The notes: generated by a model from the letters alone, not told the origin. A DNA stretch of 64,000 nucleotides from Acetobacterium paludosum (GCF_008086595.1 NZ_RXYA01000004.1:186001-250000); one strand, 5' to 3'; shown: positions 9,077 through 17,473, counted from the first letter of the stretch. Numbers and translations: made by a program.

Positions 9077-9853
9077 TTAGATTGCACATTTGGGAATACA
9101 GACTCTTACTTTATCCTCATATAAACTTTGAATCTTCACTTCTGCTGCATAAAGGTTGCGAATCAACTCTTCTGTGAAAATATCGCCAGGCACACCGTAG
9201 GCAACAATCTTGCCATCCTTCATGGCCATCACAATATCTGAAAAAAGGAATGTCTGATCAGGATTATGAGTTGACTGCATAATCGTATAGCCTTCTTTCG
9301 CTAAAGACTTTATCTGGGTCATCACTCGAATCTGGTTGCCATAATCCAGATTTGCCGTGGGTTCATCTAAAATTAGAATTCTGGTTTCCTGAACCAGCGC
9401 CCGAGCCAGCAAAACAAGCTGACGCTCCCCGCCGCTTATCTGGGTATATCCCCGATCGATCAGATAAGATATTCCAAGTCTTTCCAAAGCCGCCTCCACA
9501 AGCTGCACCTGTTTTTTCCCGGGCTTGGAAAAGGCCGATACCTGAACCGTTGTTCCCATGAGAACCATATCAAAGACACTGAAATTAAAAGATGGATAGT
9601 GGGATTGAGGAATAAAGGCTACTAATTCAGCCATTTCCTTGATACTCATTGCTCTGGTATCTTTACCGTTTAGCAACACCTGACCCTGGTATCCCTTCAG
9701 CAAACTCAGGATACAGTGAAAAAGAGTACTTTTCCCGACCCCATTCGGCCCCAAAATAGAGATTAACTGATTTTCCTCTGCTTTAAAATTAATGCCGTCG
9801 AGAACAAGCCGATCACAGTAGCCAAAACTAAGGTTTTTTACTTCGATGCTCAA
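9077..9853 (-). CDS. FecE/MolC-type ABC importer ATPase
   Basis: A 258-residue ATP-binding subunit of a type II importer. Walker A is GPNGVGKS at residues 35-42, the Q-loop is IPQSH, the signature is ISGGERQ, Walker B is ILILDEPTANLD, and the H-loop is STHNP. It overlaps the permease gene by four bases and is followed 75 bases on by the binding-protein gene. Together the three encode a complete importer for an iron, cobalamin, or molybdate/tungstate type of substrate. Confidence 0.92.
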   Translation of the reverse strand: MSIEVKNLSFGYCDRLVLDGINFKAEENQLISILGPNGVGKSTLFHCILSLLKGYQGQVLLNGKDTRAMSIKEMAELVAFIPQSHYPSFNFSVFDMVLMGTTVQVSAFSKPGKKQVQLVEAALERLGISYLIDRGYTQISGGERQLVLLARALVQETRILILDEPTANLDYGNQIRVMTQIKSLAKEGYTIMQSTHNPDQTFLFSDIVMAMKDGKIVAYGVPGDIFTEELIRNLYAAEVKIQSLYEDKVRVCIPKCAI

Positions 9854-10863
9854 TAGATATCACCCTTTCTTGTAATTAAGTAGAGAAAGAACGGTGCCCC
9901 AATAAAAGCAGTCAATATGCCAAGGGGTATTTCTGTAGAGAAAAGATTTTTGGATACATTATCCACTATCAAAAGGAAAATGGCACCAAGCAGCATACTG
10001 GTCGGCATCAGATGATTGTAATTGTTGCCGACCAGTTTTCTGGCCAGATGTGGAATAACCAGGCCAACCCAGCCAATCATACCACTTACCGATACACTGG
10101 CTGCTGTTATCAAAGTGGAACAGACAATTACAATGATCCGAACCTGGTTGGAATTTACGCCCATGGTCCTTGCTTCATCATCCCCCATCGTTAGGACATT
10201 CATCCGCCACCTTAATAGCAGCAGAGGGATAACCCCGATGGCCATTGGTATGATTACGAAGGAAACATCGCTGTTCTTCGTTCCGCTTAAGCTCCCCATG
10301 AGCCAATAGGTTATCGCGGGCAGCTGTTCATTCGGATCGGCAACTAATTTAATAAACGATGTTCCCGCTGAAAAAAGAGAACTGACCATAATACCAGATA
10401 GAATCAATCCCAATATACCGCTGCCCTTTGCCTTCTTGCTGACAAAATACACGAGCGCAACTGTTACCAGACTAAAGAAAAAAGCGCTGAAGGTAATCAT
10501 ATAGCTGCTTTGATAATTGAGAATTGCCAGCGCTGCCCCAAACGCCGCACCGGCAGAAGCACCCAGAATATCCGGAGCTGCCATGGGATTTTGAAAAACC
10601 CCCTGGTATGCCGCTCCAGCACCAGATAGACAACACCCTACCAGGCAAGCTAAAGCGATCCGAGGCAAACGTATATTGAATAAAACCGTTTCCATCGTAT
10701 CTGTCCAAAATTGATCAATGGGAATGATCTTTGAAAATAAAATGCCAAGAAGTTCTTTCGTGTAAACTGGATAACGGCCAATCCAAAAGGAAATGATGAT
10801 TGAAAAAATCAAAATAATTCCCAGACTAAGCACGATGAGATTGTTTTTTTTCGTCTGATTCAT
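9850..10863 (-). CDS. FecCD/MolB-type ABC importer permease
   Basis: A 337-residue integral membrane protein with about nine or ten hydrophobic segments and the family hallmarks: RLPRIALACLVGCCLSGAGAAYQ near residue 65, NPMAAPDILGASAGAAFGA near 93, and a C-terminal LVIPHLARKLVG that contacts the ATPase. It is the first gene of operon A and has a strong promoter with an unusual 5-bp-periodic array downstream (10904-10945). FecCD-type systems carry siderophores, haem, cobalamin and, in the MolBCA case, molybdate or tungstate. No cobalamin riboswitch is evident in its leader. Confidence 0.9.
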   Translation of the reverse strand: MNQTKKNNLIVLSLGIILIFSIIISFWIGRYPVYTKELLGILFSKIIPIDQFWTDTMETVLFNIRLPRIALACLVGCCLSGAGAAYQGVFQNPMAAPDILGASAGAAFGAALAILNYQSSYMITFSAFFFSLVTVALVYFVSKKAKGSGILGLILSGIMVSSLFSAGTSFIKLVADPNEQLPAITYWLMGSLSGTKNSDVSFVIIPMAIGVIPLLLLRWRMNVLTMGDDEARTMGVNSNQVRIIVIVCSTLITAASVSVSGMIGWVGLVIPHLARKLVGNNYNHLMPTSMLLGAIFLLIVDNVSKNLFSTEIPLGILTAFIGAPFFLYLITRKGDIY

Positions 10864-10903
10864 TTCCTACTCTTTCCATCTAATACTTTTTTATTTTATT
10901 TTT

Positions 10904-10945
10904 GTTTTGTTTTGTATCTTATTGCATTGTTTTGTTAATGATTTG
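10904..10945 (-). promoter_or_regulatory. GTTTT 5-bp-periodic operator-like array, operon A
   Basis: Written on the plus strand, G falls at 10904, 10909, 10914, 10924, 10929 and 10934, giving GTTTT GTTTT GTATC TTATT GCATT GTTTT GTTAA. The array begins at the expected transcription start and runs into the leader, a position suited to repression. Similar arrays occur at the modA and molbindin promoters. It may be a regulator site; a simple AT-rich leader is the alternative. Confidence 0.55.
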
Positions 10946-10948
10946 TTA

Positions 10949-10978
10949 ATTATATAGTAATGTAATCTTTTATGTCAA
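10949..10978 (-). promoter_or_regulatory. promoter of operon A
   Basis: Minus strand TTGACA (10973-10978) and TATAAT (10949-10954), both perfect matches, separated by 18 bases. Transcription would start near 10941, about 78 bases before the permease ATG. Confidence 0.85.
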
Positions 10979-11103
10979 GTCAACTTTTCGTAACCACGTC
11001 ATAATCTTATGTTTTTCTCCAAATTGAGTTGATCAAATATTTTCAACTGTTCAAAAACTTATCACAATGCCATTTTTGCTGCTATTCTCGACGCTAAAAA
11101 ATT

Positions 11104-12150
11104 CTAACAGATCCGCTGAACCTTTTCTTTTTTATCCATTGGATAGCCTCTGACTATTTCCAGGACTTCTTCTTCTAACGATTCTCTAAATTCCAAGATG
11201 TCCTTATCATAGACAAAATCCCAACCTAGATAGCGGATTGGTTTCCCCTGATACTCTTTGTTTTCGACATTTTGATTGAATGAAGCAAAATGGGAATCTC
11301 CCCAATACTGACCTAACTCAGGTCCTGACAAATAATCGATCAGTTCTTTTGCCTGATCCGCTTTTTCTTTTTTTACTGTCATCAGCAGCGGGAAAACAGG
11401 TGATCCATCCTGAGGCCAAATCACTTCTATATTTTTTCTGTTTCTAAGCAAATATCCGAAATTTTCCGGGATGATACTAATCGGGGGTATGCTTTTGTTC
11501 CCCTTCCCAGCCTCTTTTACTACTTTAGAAAAATGTCTTAACTCTTTGATAGCCTTTGCAAAAGTTAATGCCGCCGCTTTGCCGTATTGTTCATATATGT
11601 TCACCACAATCGTCATATCACAGGAATCATCCCCGTGTCCGTGAATGGAAATCTTTTTTTCATAAATCGGATCCAACAAATCTTTAAAACTTGTCGGCAC
11701 CGGCAAATTCGAATCAACAGATTTGTCAAAAACGATCACTGAGAAACTCGCCCCCAACATCGAATAAGTTTCTTTCGGATCTTTGTAATCAAAGGTCTCA
11801 TAAAAAGAATGCGGTTTAGCATCTTTTAAAACATCAGTAAAAATCCCCTGTTCCTGAAATTTTTTAAAATTGGGTGCAAATAGACTTTTAAAATCACAGG
11901 CAAGAATAACATCGGGATACCGGTTGGGATCTTCCACCCATCTTAGTGCTTCCATATATGATTTCGGACTGTCTTCATTCCCCATGGGATAATGAATTTT
12001 CACCTTATGTGACTGATTGTAGTTTTTTACAAATTCTTTTATCGCTTCCGTTGTTTCCACCTTAATCGCACAGGCTGGGAATGTCATCAAATTAATACAG
12101 CCCTCTTTATGAAAATCTGGTGAGTCAATAAATTCCTGATATGGGTTCAT
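11104..12150 (-). CDS. solute-binding-fold protein without signal peptide (operon B)
   Basis: A 348-residue protein resembling family 1/Fe3+-type ABC solute-binding proteins (YPDVILACDFKSLF, then SFSVIVFDKSVD, DLLDPIYEKKISIHG, IPENFGYLLRN), yet it starts MNPYQEFIDSP with no signal peptide or lipobox and therefore should stay in the cytosol. Cysteines 18 and 27 lie in the first strand region. It overlaps the methyltransferase gene by 26 bases, so the two are translationally coupled. No permease or ATPase of the matching class is nearby. A cytosolic ligand carrier or scaffold for a metal or cofactor intermediate is possible, but this is inference. It is the last gene of operon B. Confidence 0.68.
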   Translation of the reverse strand: MNPYQEFIDSPDFHKEGCINLMTFPACAIKVETTEAIKEFVKNYNQSHKVKIHYPMGNEDSPKSYMEALRWVEDPNRYPDVILACDFKSLFAPNFKKFQEQGIFTDVLKDAKPHSFYETFDYKDPKETYSMLGASFSVIVFDKSVDSNLPVPTSFKDLLDPIYEKKISIHGHGDDSCDMTIVVNIYEQYGKAAALTFAKAIKELRHFSKVVKEAGKGNKSIPPISIIPENFGYLLRNRKNIEVIWPQDGSPVFPLLMTVKKEKADQAKELIDYLSGPELGQYWGDSHFASFNQNVENKEYQGKPIRYLGWDFVYDKDILEFRESLEEEVLEIVRGYPMDKKEKVQRIC

Positions 12151-12790
12151 TTGGTTCCTCCTTGTTCAATAATATTTTTTTGAAAACTATCCACAATCCT
12201 GAATCATCATCTTTGATAGTAAATCCATTGACCTTCGTTTTTTTCATCAAACATTCATAATCTTCTTTAGAACTTCTTCGCTCTTCTGCATTGGTCAACC
12301 ATTTCTGATCAATGGCCAGCATTTTCTCATCCACCATACGCTTTAACTCCCGGTTTCCAAATCCTCCCCCGATATAGGCAGTTCCGCCTGGTTTTAAGAC
12401 CCTTAATATTTCATTGATTGCTTTTACCTTGTCCTGCCAAAAAAACAAAGATCCTCTGCTGGACACCAGATCAAATGACTTATCGGGAAACGTAATTTTT
12501 TCAGAATTTCCGAGTTTCACATATACCCGGTCTTCCAATAACGCTTCCTTGATGTTCTTCTTTGCAATTTCGAGCGCTTCTTTGCTCATATCATACAAAC
12601 AAACCTGCATCTTCGTTTGTTTTGCAATGGCCAGACCCACATATCCCGGACCGCTTCCAATATCCAGACAAGTACCTTCTTCCTTTCCCTTTCGGGTTTC
12701 CAGCATTTGCGCTGCAATCACCGGATAAATCGGATAGAAAATATTTTTTGAAATATCATGAAATTCACTTGCTTTTCCCTGTTCTTGCAT
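12125..12790 (-). CDS. class I SAM-dependent methyltransferase (operon B)
   Basis: A 221-residue enzyme of the Methyltransf_11/UbiE-like group. Motif I is DIGSGPGYVGLA at residues 43-54, motif II is CLYDMS near 69, motif IV is FDLVSSRGSLFFW near 105, and the post motif is EILRVLKPGGTAYIGGGFG. The substrate is unknown. It lies 62 bases after the P-loop protein gene and overlaps the solute-binding-like gene by 26 bases. The SRGSLFFW replacement of the usual motif IV resembles other small-molecule methyltransferases in anaerobes. Compare with the methyltransferase of operon A, which is of a different subgroup. Confidence 0.82.
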   Translation of the reverse strand: MQEQGKASEFHDISKNIFYPIYPVIAAQMLETRKGKEEGTCLDIGSGPGYVGLAIAKQTKMQVCLYDMSKEALEIAKKNIKEALLEDRVYVKLGNSEKITFPDKSFDLVSSRGSLFFWQDKVKAINEILRVLKPGGTAYIGGGFGNRELKRMVDEKMLAIDQKWLTNAEERRSSKEDYECLMKKTKVNGFTIKDDDSGLWIVFKKILLNKEEPNEPISGIY

Positions 12791-12852
12791 CCTTTATCAC
12801 CTTTCTTCTTCATTATTTTATAAGAATATTCCAATTCGGCCTTCTGCCCTTA

Positions 12853-13548
12853 TTAGAGTTTCATATTTTTGACATTACCGATATGATAATCTTTTCCGAT
12901 CATGGTTTCCCCCAGACAATAGGAACACAGGGCTGCCGGCATTGTGAACCGTAATTTTTTATCATCCAAATTCTGATAATCATTCGCACTTAAAAAAAGT
13001 CGTCCCAGTTCAGCGGCGCCTTGTCCGGTAATCCCGTTGATGTGAAGGATTTTTGCCTTGGGATTAACCATTTTCACATTGTACGCAAACACCTCACGTT
13101 CAGCTTGAGAAACAATATCGCCCTTAGTAATCACCACAATATCTGCAAATTTGAGCATCGGCCCAATTTTTTTTGGCGTATGACAACCGCTGAGATTATC
13201 AATCACACAAACGGATAATATGCCCTTAATATGGGGCGAACAGCGATTGCAGAGTCCAGCGCTTTCGGTTATAAGAATATCCACATTTTCCTTTAAACCC
13301 CAATGAAAGCACGCGTCAATATTGTTCACAAAATAATGATCCGGACACAGACTCCCGGATAAACCTAGTTTTGTTTTAATCCCCTTTTTTTCATAGATCA
13401 GCTCATCCGCTGTCGAGAGGCAATCGAACTTAATCACTGCCAGTTCAATCGCCTTCTTTTCAAGCGCTTCGATTGTCTTTCCGATAACACTTGTTTTTCC
13501 GGATGAAGGCGGTCCTGATACTGTTATCAATCTCATCTCCATAACCAA
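12853..13548 (-). CDS. cysteine-rich HypB/UreG/CobW-like P-loop protein (operon B)
   Basis: A 231-residue paralogue of the protein at 7117-7809; by eye well over half of the positions are identical. It shares the Walker A GPPSSGKT, the KFDCL, CPDHYF, AGLCNRCSP and CSYCLGE cysteine motifs, the TKGD motif and the GITGQG segment. The invariant cysteines across two otherwise diverged copies argue for a metal or cluster site. I keep the track-length start, but ATG codons at 13548 and two codons on (13542) are both possible; the second is followed directly by RLITVSGPP, matching the paralogue's start. It follows the ABC ATPase gene by 20 bases. Confidence 0.78.
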   Translation of the reverse strand: MVMEMRLITVSGPPSSGKTSVIGKTIEALEKKAIELAVIKFDCLSTADELIYEKKGIKTKLGLSGSLCPDHYFVNNIDACFHWGLKENVDILITESAGLCNRCSPHIKGILSVCVIDNLSGCHTPKKIGPMLKFADIVVITKGDIVSQAEREVFAYNVKMVNPKAKILHINGITGQGAAELGRLFLSANDYQNLDDKKLRFTMPAALCSYCLGETMIGKDYHIGNVKNMKL

Positions 13549-13568
13549 CTTTCTTGTTTCCTTCTCAG

Positions 13569-14528
13569 CTAATCACATTGAACCTTTTGGCCCGCCCGCA
13601 AAGCATTGCGAATTTTCTGTGTTTCCCGATCCCTTTTTTCCAGCTTTTCCAGAACTTTTTTTTCGCTTTCATCACTTTCAATGATTTTATACATTCCGCC
13701 ATTTCTAATCACCAGCCGTCTGTTGGCCATCAGCGCCAAAACTGGATCATGAGTCGCAATCAGGATAATTTTTTCAGCATTAACCAAAAATTCCATCGCC
13801 TTTCTTCGATCAATTCCGGCATTCTCAATTTCGTCAATGAGTACAATCGGAGATTTACTCAAAAAAGCAACATCTACGATCATCAGCGCTCGGGACTGTC
13901 CGCCACTTAAAGCCGTTAACGGAGTTTCCAGGCTAAACGGTTCCCCAGCTAAATCATTAGCATGCTTTATGATTGTCTCAAGCACTTCATCAATCTGCTT
14001 AATGTTCCGGCTTTCAGCATGCATCCTGATAAACTCTTCAACATTTGCATCCATAACAAAATTCATATTTTGAGACAATTGGGAAATCAGTTTCTCATCA
14101 AAAGAATATCGTTTGGATTCATCCGGCAGGATTCCATTGATAACGATCACTCGTCCAGTTGGCGTATCCGCTTGAGCCAACCATTCAATATCGGCTAATA
14201 ATCGACTTTTACCCGAGCCCGTTGGTCCGACAATCGATACGATTTCCCCTGGTTTGAGTAAAATATCAAGGGGCTCTTTCTCCCCATCCTTATTAAATCC
14301 CCCTTTGATAAGGATGGATTTTACTTTAACCTCTGACTCTTCCTCTAACTGCCCGTGGAGAGCGTCGTAACTTGCGTAAATCATTTCTTTATTGGTCCCT
14401 ATATCCTCAAGCATATCTTCATCGATATAATTGAGATATTGATCCAGGGACTGATTTTTATCAGGAAGATCAAAACCCATTTCAGTTAAAAAATCATAGG
14501 GATTTTTTAATTGCCAACTACCTTCCAT
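13569..14528 (-). CDS. ABC-type ATPase with an N-terminal extension (operon B)
   Basis: A 319-residue paralogue of the ATPase at 6098-7120. Residues 1-65 are an acidic helical extension; Walker A GPTGSGKS is at 101-108; the signature LSGGQSRALMIVD and Walker B VLIDEIENAGIDRR match the paralogue exactly in the unusual Walker B. It heads operon B, with GGGTGATTTA before the ATG and a near-perfect promoter upstream. As in operon A no permease accompanies it. The conserved pairing with the cysteine-rich P-loop protein in both operons indicates that these two proteins function together. Confidence 0.75.
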   Translation of the reverse strand: MEGSWQLKNPYDFLTEMGFDLPDKNQSLDQYLNYIDEDMLEDIGTNKEMIYASYDALHGQLEEESEVKVKSILIKGGFNKDGEKEPLDILLKPGEIVSIVGPTGSGKSRLLADIEWLAQADTPTGRVIVINGILPDESKRYSFDEKLISQLSQNMNFVMDANVEEFIRMHAESRNIKQIDEVLETIIKHANDLAGEPFSLETPLTALSGGQSRALMIVDVAFLSKSPIVLIDEIENAGIDRRKAMEFLVNAEKIILIATHDPVLALMANRRLVIRNGGMYKIIESDESEKKVLEKLEKRDRETQKIRNALRAGQKVQCD

Positions 14529-14612
14529 TAAATCACCCGCCTATCTTAGTTAACTCATCGCTTTGTATCATAATCTAAGAATATTATAATCATTTTTAAC
14601 TTATTATAACAT

Positions 14613-14643
14613 CGTTTGATTCCGTTTCACTTCGTTTTATTCG
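14613..14643 (-). promoter_or_regulatory. CGTTT 10-bp-periodic operator-like array, operon B
   Basis: On the plus strand CGTTT recurs at 14613, 14623 and 14633, exactly one helical turn apart, and read as 5-mers gives GTTTG ATTCC GTTTC ACTTC GTTTT ATTCG with a purine every fifth base. It lies directly downstream of the operon B -10 element. The placement and 5-bp phase match the arrays at operon A, modA and molbindin, although the motif is less uniform. Confidence 0.45.
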
Positions 14644-14646
14644 ACG

Positions 14647-14675
14647 ATTATAGCATCCTTTTTTGAATGTGTCAA
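14647..14675 (-). promoter_or_regulatory. promoter of operon B
   Basis: Minus strand TTGACA (14670-14675), 17-base spacer, TATAAT (14647-14652): a consensus housekeeping promoter. Transcription should start near 14640, about 110 bases before the ABC ATPase ATG. Confidence 0.85.
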
Positions 14676-14737
14676 AAAGATCATCAATAAGTGATAAAAA
14701 GAGCTCAAATAATTGACACAAATCGGGATTACGTGTA

Positions 14738-14768
14738 AAAAAAATAGACTCTAAAAGAATCTATTTCG
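14738..14768 (-). terminator. terminator downstream of leuA-araC fusion gene
   Basis: On the minus strand AAATAGA, an 11-base loop containing TTCTTTTAGAG, then TCTATTT followed by further T residues. It sits about 90 bases after the fusion gene's stop and before the operon B promoter. Confidence 0.7.
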
Positions 14769-14856
14769 AAATTTCCTAATGCAGCTTTCTCGGGCATCAA
14801 AGTTCAAAACGTTTAATCACTTTATTATTGAAGAGTCCTGCAGATATATTATATGT

Positions 14857-16842
14857 CTACTTTTTTCTAAATTCTACCGGTGTCATTCCATATATTTTCT
14901 TAAATTGTCGATTAAAATGCTCCACATTCTGATAGCCGGCTTTTTCAGCAATGACTTCAACCGTCATGTTCTCACTTTTTAAAAGGGTGCGTGCTTTTTT
15001 CATCCTGACTTTCTTAACAATTTCTCCAAAAGTGTTTCCCGATTTATCCTTGATATATTTAGAGAGATATGGTTTTGATAAGCAAAACTGTTCTGCCAGT
15101 TCATCCAACGTCACGGTTATGTAATTTAATTGGATATAATTCATGATTTTATTCAATCGTTCATCTCGATATGGATTTTTCCCGGTTTTAGAAAGTAACT
15201 GGTTTACTGCAACCGTCAATGCCTGAATCGATCCCTCAATGATATCCTCATCAATACCGACACCCCAATACATTTTTCCATTGCAGCAAATACCGACGTA
15301 AGCAGCCGCTTTGGAGGATGAACCTCTGGATAATGCATGCTCTTCATATATAGCTAATTCGTAACTGATATTAAAATACTGTTTTATGGCATTACTTACC
15401 GCATCAAGCCTACCATTACCAGTTCCTATTACATTATGTTTATTCTCTCCATGACTGATCATGACATCTGCAACAATCCCTTCTGTTTGTTTAAAATGGC
15501 ACTCTGGAATAACAAATATATCTGAATTATAAATATATTTGTTTTCAAAAATCTGATAGACCCACTCTGGTGAAAGTTCCTTATGTTCCTTATCAGAAAC
15601 ATCCTTTACGGTATATCCGACCTCTTCTTTCATCCTATCTGGAAGTATGAAGCCATAATTTTGTTTCAAAATATAGCTTATTCCCCCCTTACCCGACTGA
15701 CTGTTAATCCGTATGACATCGGAGTCATATGTTCTACCGACATCTTTAGGATCAATCGGCAAATATGGAACAGACCAATGTTTTGATCTTTTCTCTTCAT
15801 GCCAGTGCATGCCTTTCGCAATCGCATCTTGATGTGATCCAGAAAAAGCAGTAAATACAAGCTCACCTGCATAGGGTTGACGCTGAGAGACATGCATTCC
15901 TGTCAATTTTTCATAAGTTGAACTAATGACCGGCATATTGCTGAAATCCAACTCAGAATCAATCCCATAAGAAAACAGATTCATTGCCAACGTGATTATA
16001 TCGACATTTCCGGTTCTTTCACCATTTCCAAACAAAGTCCCTTCAACCCTATCAGCGCCAGCAAGGACACCCAGCTCCGCAGCTGCAACACCGCATCCGC
16101 GATCATTATGCGGATGAATGCATAGTGAAACGGCATCACGATATTTAATGTTTTTATGAATATATTCAATTTGCGAGGCAAAAATATGAGGCATTGCATT
16201 TTCAACAGTAGCAGGAATGTTAATAATCACTTTATTTTCGGAAACAGGCTCCCAAACATCAAGAACGGCATTGCATACTTCCAGTCCGTATTCTACCTCG
16301 GTTCCCGGAAAACTTTCGGGACTGTATTCGAAGGAAAAATTACCTTCAGTCTGGTTAGCAAGAGTCTTAAGCAGTAACGCACCATCAACCGCAATCTTCT
16401 TTATCTCTTCCTTGCCTTTTTTAAATACCTGTTCCCTCTGTGCCACAGATGTTGAATTATACAAATGAATAATTGCATTCTTTGTCCCTTCAACGGCCTC
16501 AAAGGTTTTCCTTATGATATGTTCCCTTGCCTGTGTCAGGACCTGAACGGTAACATCATCTGGAATCATATTTTTTTCTATTAATGCCCGCATAAAATTA
16601 TATTCTGTCTCAGATGCAGCCGGAAAGCCTACTTCAATTTCCTTAAAACCAATATCCACAAGCATCTTGAAGAATTCAAGTTTTTCAGCTAAACTCATTG
16701 GTTCAATTAAAGCCTGATTGCCATCACGCAGATCAACACTACACCAGATTGGTGCTTTCTCAATATAGTCTTTCTTCATCCAATCACAGGAACGGGTTGG
16801 GGGTAAAAAATAGGGTCTTTTGTATTTTTTGTAATTCATCAT
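14857..16842 (-). CDS. leuA: 2-isopropylmalate synthase fused to an AraC-type DNA-binding domain
   Basis: A 661-residue protein. Residues 1-400 are 2-isopropylmalate synthase of the longer LeuA type, which condenses 3-methyl-2-oxobutanoate with acetyl-CoA in leucine synthesis: VDLRDGNQ at 36-43, the metal-binding HPHND at 243-247 and GNGERTGNVD at 272-281. Residues about 430-550 resemble the allosteric LeuA dimer domain that binds leucine, with GTGNGRLDAVSNAI and SRGSSSKAAAYVGI. Residues 567-661 are unexpected: two AraC/XylS helix-turn-helix units, LDELAEQFCLSKPYLSKYIK and VEVIAEKAGYQNVEHFNRQF, ending TPVEFRKK. The reading frame is continuous with no stop between parts. AAGGAGG lies eight bases before the first ATG. 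A T-box precedes it. I infer an enzyme that may double as a leucine-responsive regulator. Confidence 0.9.
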   Translation of the reverse strand: MMNYKKYKRPYFLPPTRSCDWMKKDYIEKAPIWCSVDLRDGNQALIEPMSLAEKLEFFKMLVDIGFKEIEVGFPAASETEYNFMRALIEKNMIPDDVTVQVLTQAREHIIRKTFEAVEGTKNAIIHLYNSTSVAQREQVFKKGKEEIKKIAVDGALLLKTLANQTEGNFSFEYSPESFPGTEVEYGLEVCNAVLDVWEPVSENKVIINIPATVENAMPHIFASQIEYIHKNIKYRDAVSLCIHPHNDRGCGVAAAELGVLAGADRVEGTLFGNGERTGNVDIITLAMNLFSYGIDSELDFSNMPVISSTYEKLTGMHVSQRQPYAGELVFTAFSGSHQDAIAKGMHWHEEKRSKHWSVPYLPIDPKDVGRTYDSDVIRINSQSGKGGISYILKQNYGFILPDRMKEEVGYTVKDVSDKEHKELSPEWVYQIFENKYIYNSDIFVIPECHFKQTEGIVADVMISHGENKHNVIGTGNGRLDAVSNAIKQYFNISYELAIYEEHALSRGSSSKAAAYVGICCNGKMYWGVGIDEDIIEGSIQALTVAVNQLLSKTGKNPYRDERLNKIMNYIQLNYITVTLDELAEQFCLSKPYLSKYIKDKSGNTFGEIVKKVRMKKARTLLKSENMTVEVIAEKAGYQNVEHFNRQFKKIYGMTPVEFRKK

Positions 16843-16876
16843 AATTAGTACTCCTCCTTAATCGTTTTTTTTGCGT

Positions 16877-16917
16877 AAAAAAAATCTCTACGACTAGCTA
16901 AAACCAGTCGTAGAGAC
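16877..16917 (-). terminator. T-box terminator hairpin
   Basis: An 11-bp perfect stem, TCTCTACGACT with AGTCGTAGAGA (16885-16895 and 16906-16916), followed on the minus strand by a run of T residues. It lies 35 bases before the ribosome site of the leuA fusion gene. Confidence 0.9.
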
Positions 16918-17171
16918 GAAAGTTCAATGATTACTTACGCGATACCACTCTACTTCATGTTAAACATGCTCTCAATGGATACTCGGAAAAACTTCTTTAT
17001 ATCCGGTCCTTATTACGGTGGACTTCCGGCATAACCTACACAAATATTACTACTAATATCCATTCAGCCTGCAGCTCCAAGGCGAGTTCACCGTTTCGCT
17101 TCTATCGTCTCACATCAACCAACGACTTTCTGAAATCCGCTAACCAGCTACTATTCCTCTTCTTTGCTTTT
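16877..17171 (-). promoter_or_regulatory. T-box leader, probably leucine-specific
   Basis: The minus-strand leader holds the T-box core AGAGTGGTATCGCG (16938-16951) that pairs with the tRNA acceptor end, a long stem I region with a purine-rich bulge near its base, and a terminator (16877-16917). A plausible specifier is CTC at 17084-17086 within GTGAACTCGCC, a leucine codon, in agreement with the leuA gene downstream. Uncharged tRNA-Leu would therefore favour antitermination. The specifier call is tentative because I judged it by local pattern without a covariance model; the T-box itself is clear. Confidence 0.88.
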
Positions 17172-17177
17172 AGTACC

Positions 17178-17183
17178 ATTATA
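17178..17183 (-). promoter_or_regulatory. -10 element of the T-box transcript
   Basis: A minus-strand TATAAT lies about 7 bases before the presumed leader start. No good -35 is visible at the proper distance, so only the -10 is called. Confidence 0.5.
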
Positions 17184-17331
17184 TTATCATCTTTTTTTTA
17201 ATACGAACAGTGATAAATTTAATCATTTTTCTTGATCTTTTTTAACCGCTGCTTTTTAACCGGCATTTGCCGCCAATTCATGTAATAAAGTTATCCAGTT
17301 TACCGAATGTTTCATATCCGGGTAATCATTA

Positions 17332-17351
17332 AGGCCACCCGAAGGTGGCCT
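17332..17351. repeat. short perfect inverted repeat
   Basis: AGGCCACC and GGTGGCCT flank a four-base CGAA-type tetraloop. Neither side has a convincing T run. It may be a minor terminator or a structured element between the T-box gene and the tRNA pair. The rest of 17184-17470 holds nothing I recognise. Confidence 0.4.
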
Positions 17352-17473
17352 CAGACTGCAATTTATTCAATATCATCATCAAACCGATGTAGAAAAGAAT
17401 ATCACAGAACCGAAATAAATCGCCACTTAATCGCCATAACGATCCATAAATGACCTGTATTTAAATCAGGCAT

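Noticed and set aside
9352-9561. plus-strand frame over the FecE-type ATPase gene
   Set aside because: Proline-rich antisense shadow of a strongly conserved gene.
10864-11100. cobalamin riboswitch upstream of the FecCD importer
   Set aside because: No B12-box-like sequence and the leader is only about 78 bases of low-complexity sequence.
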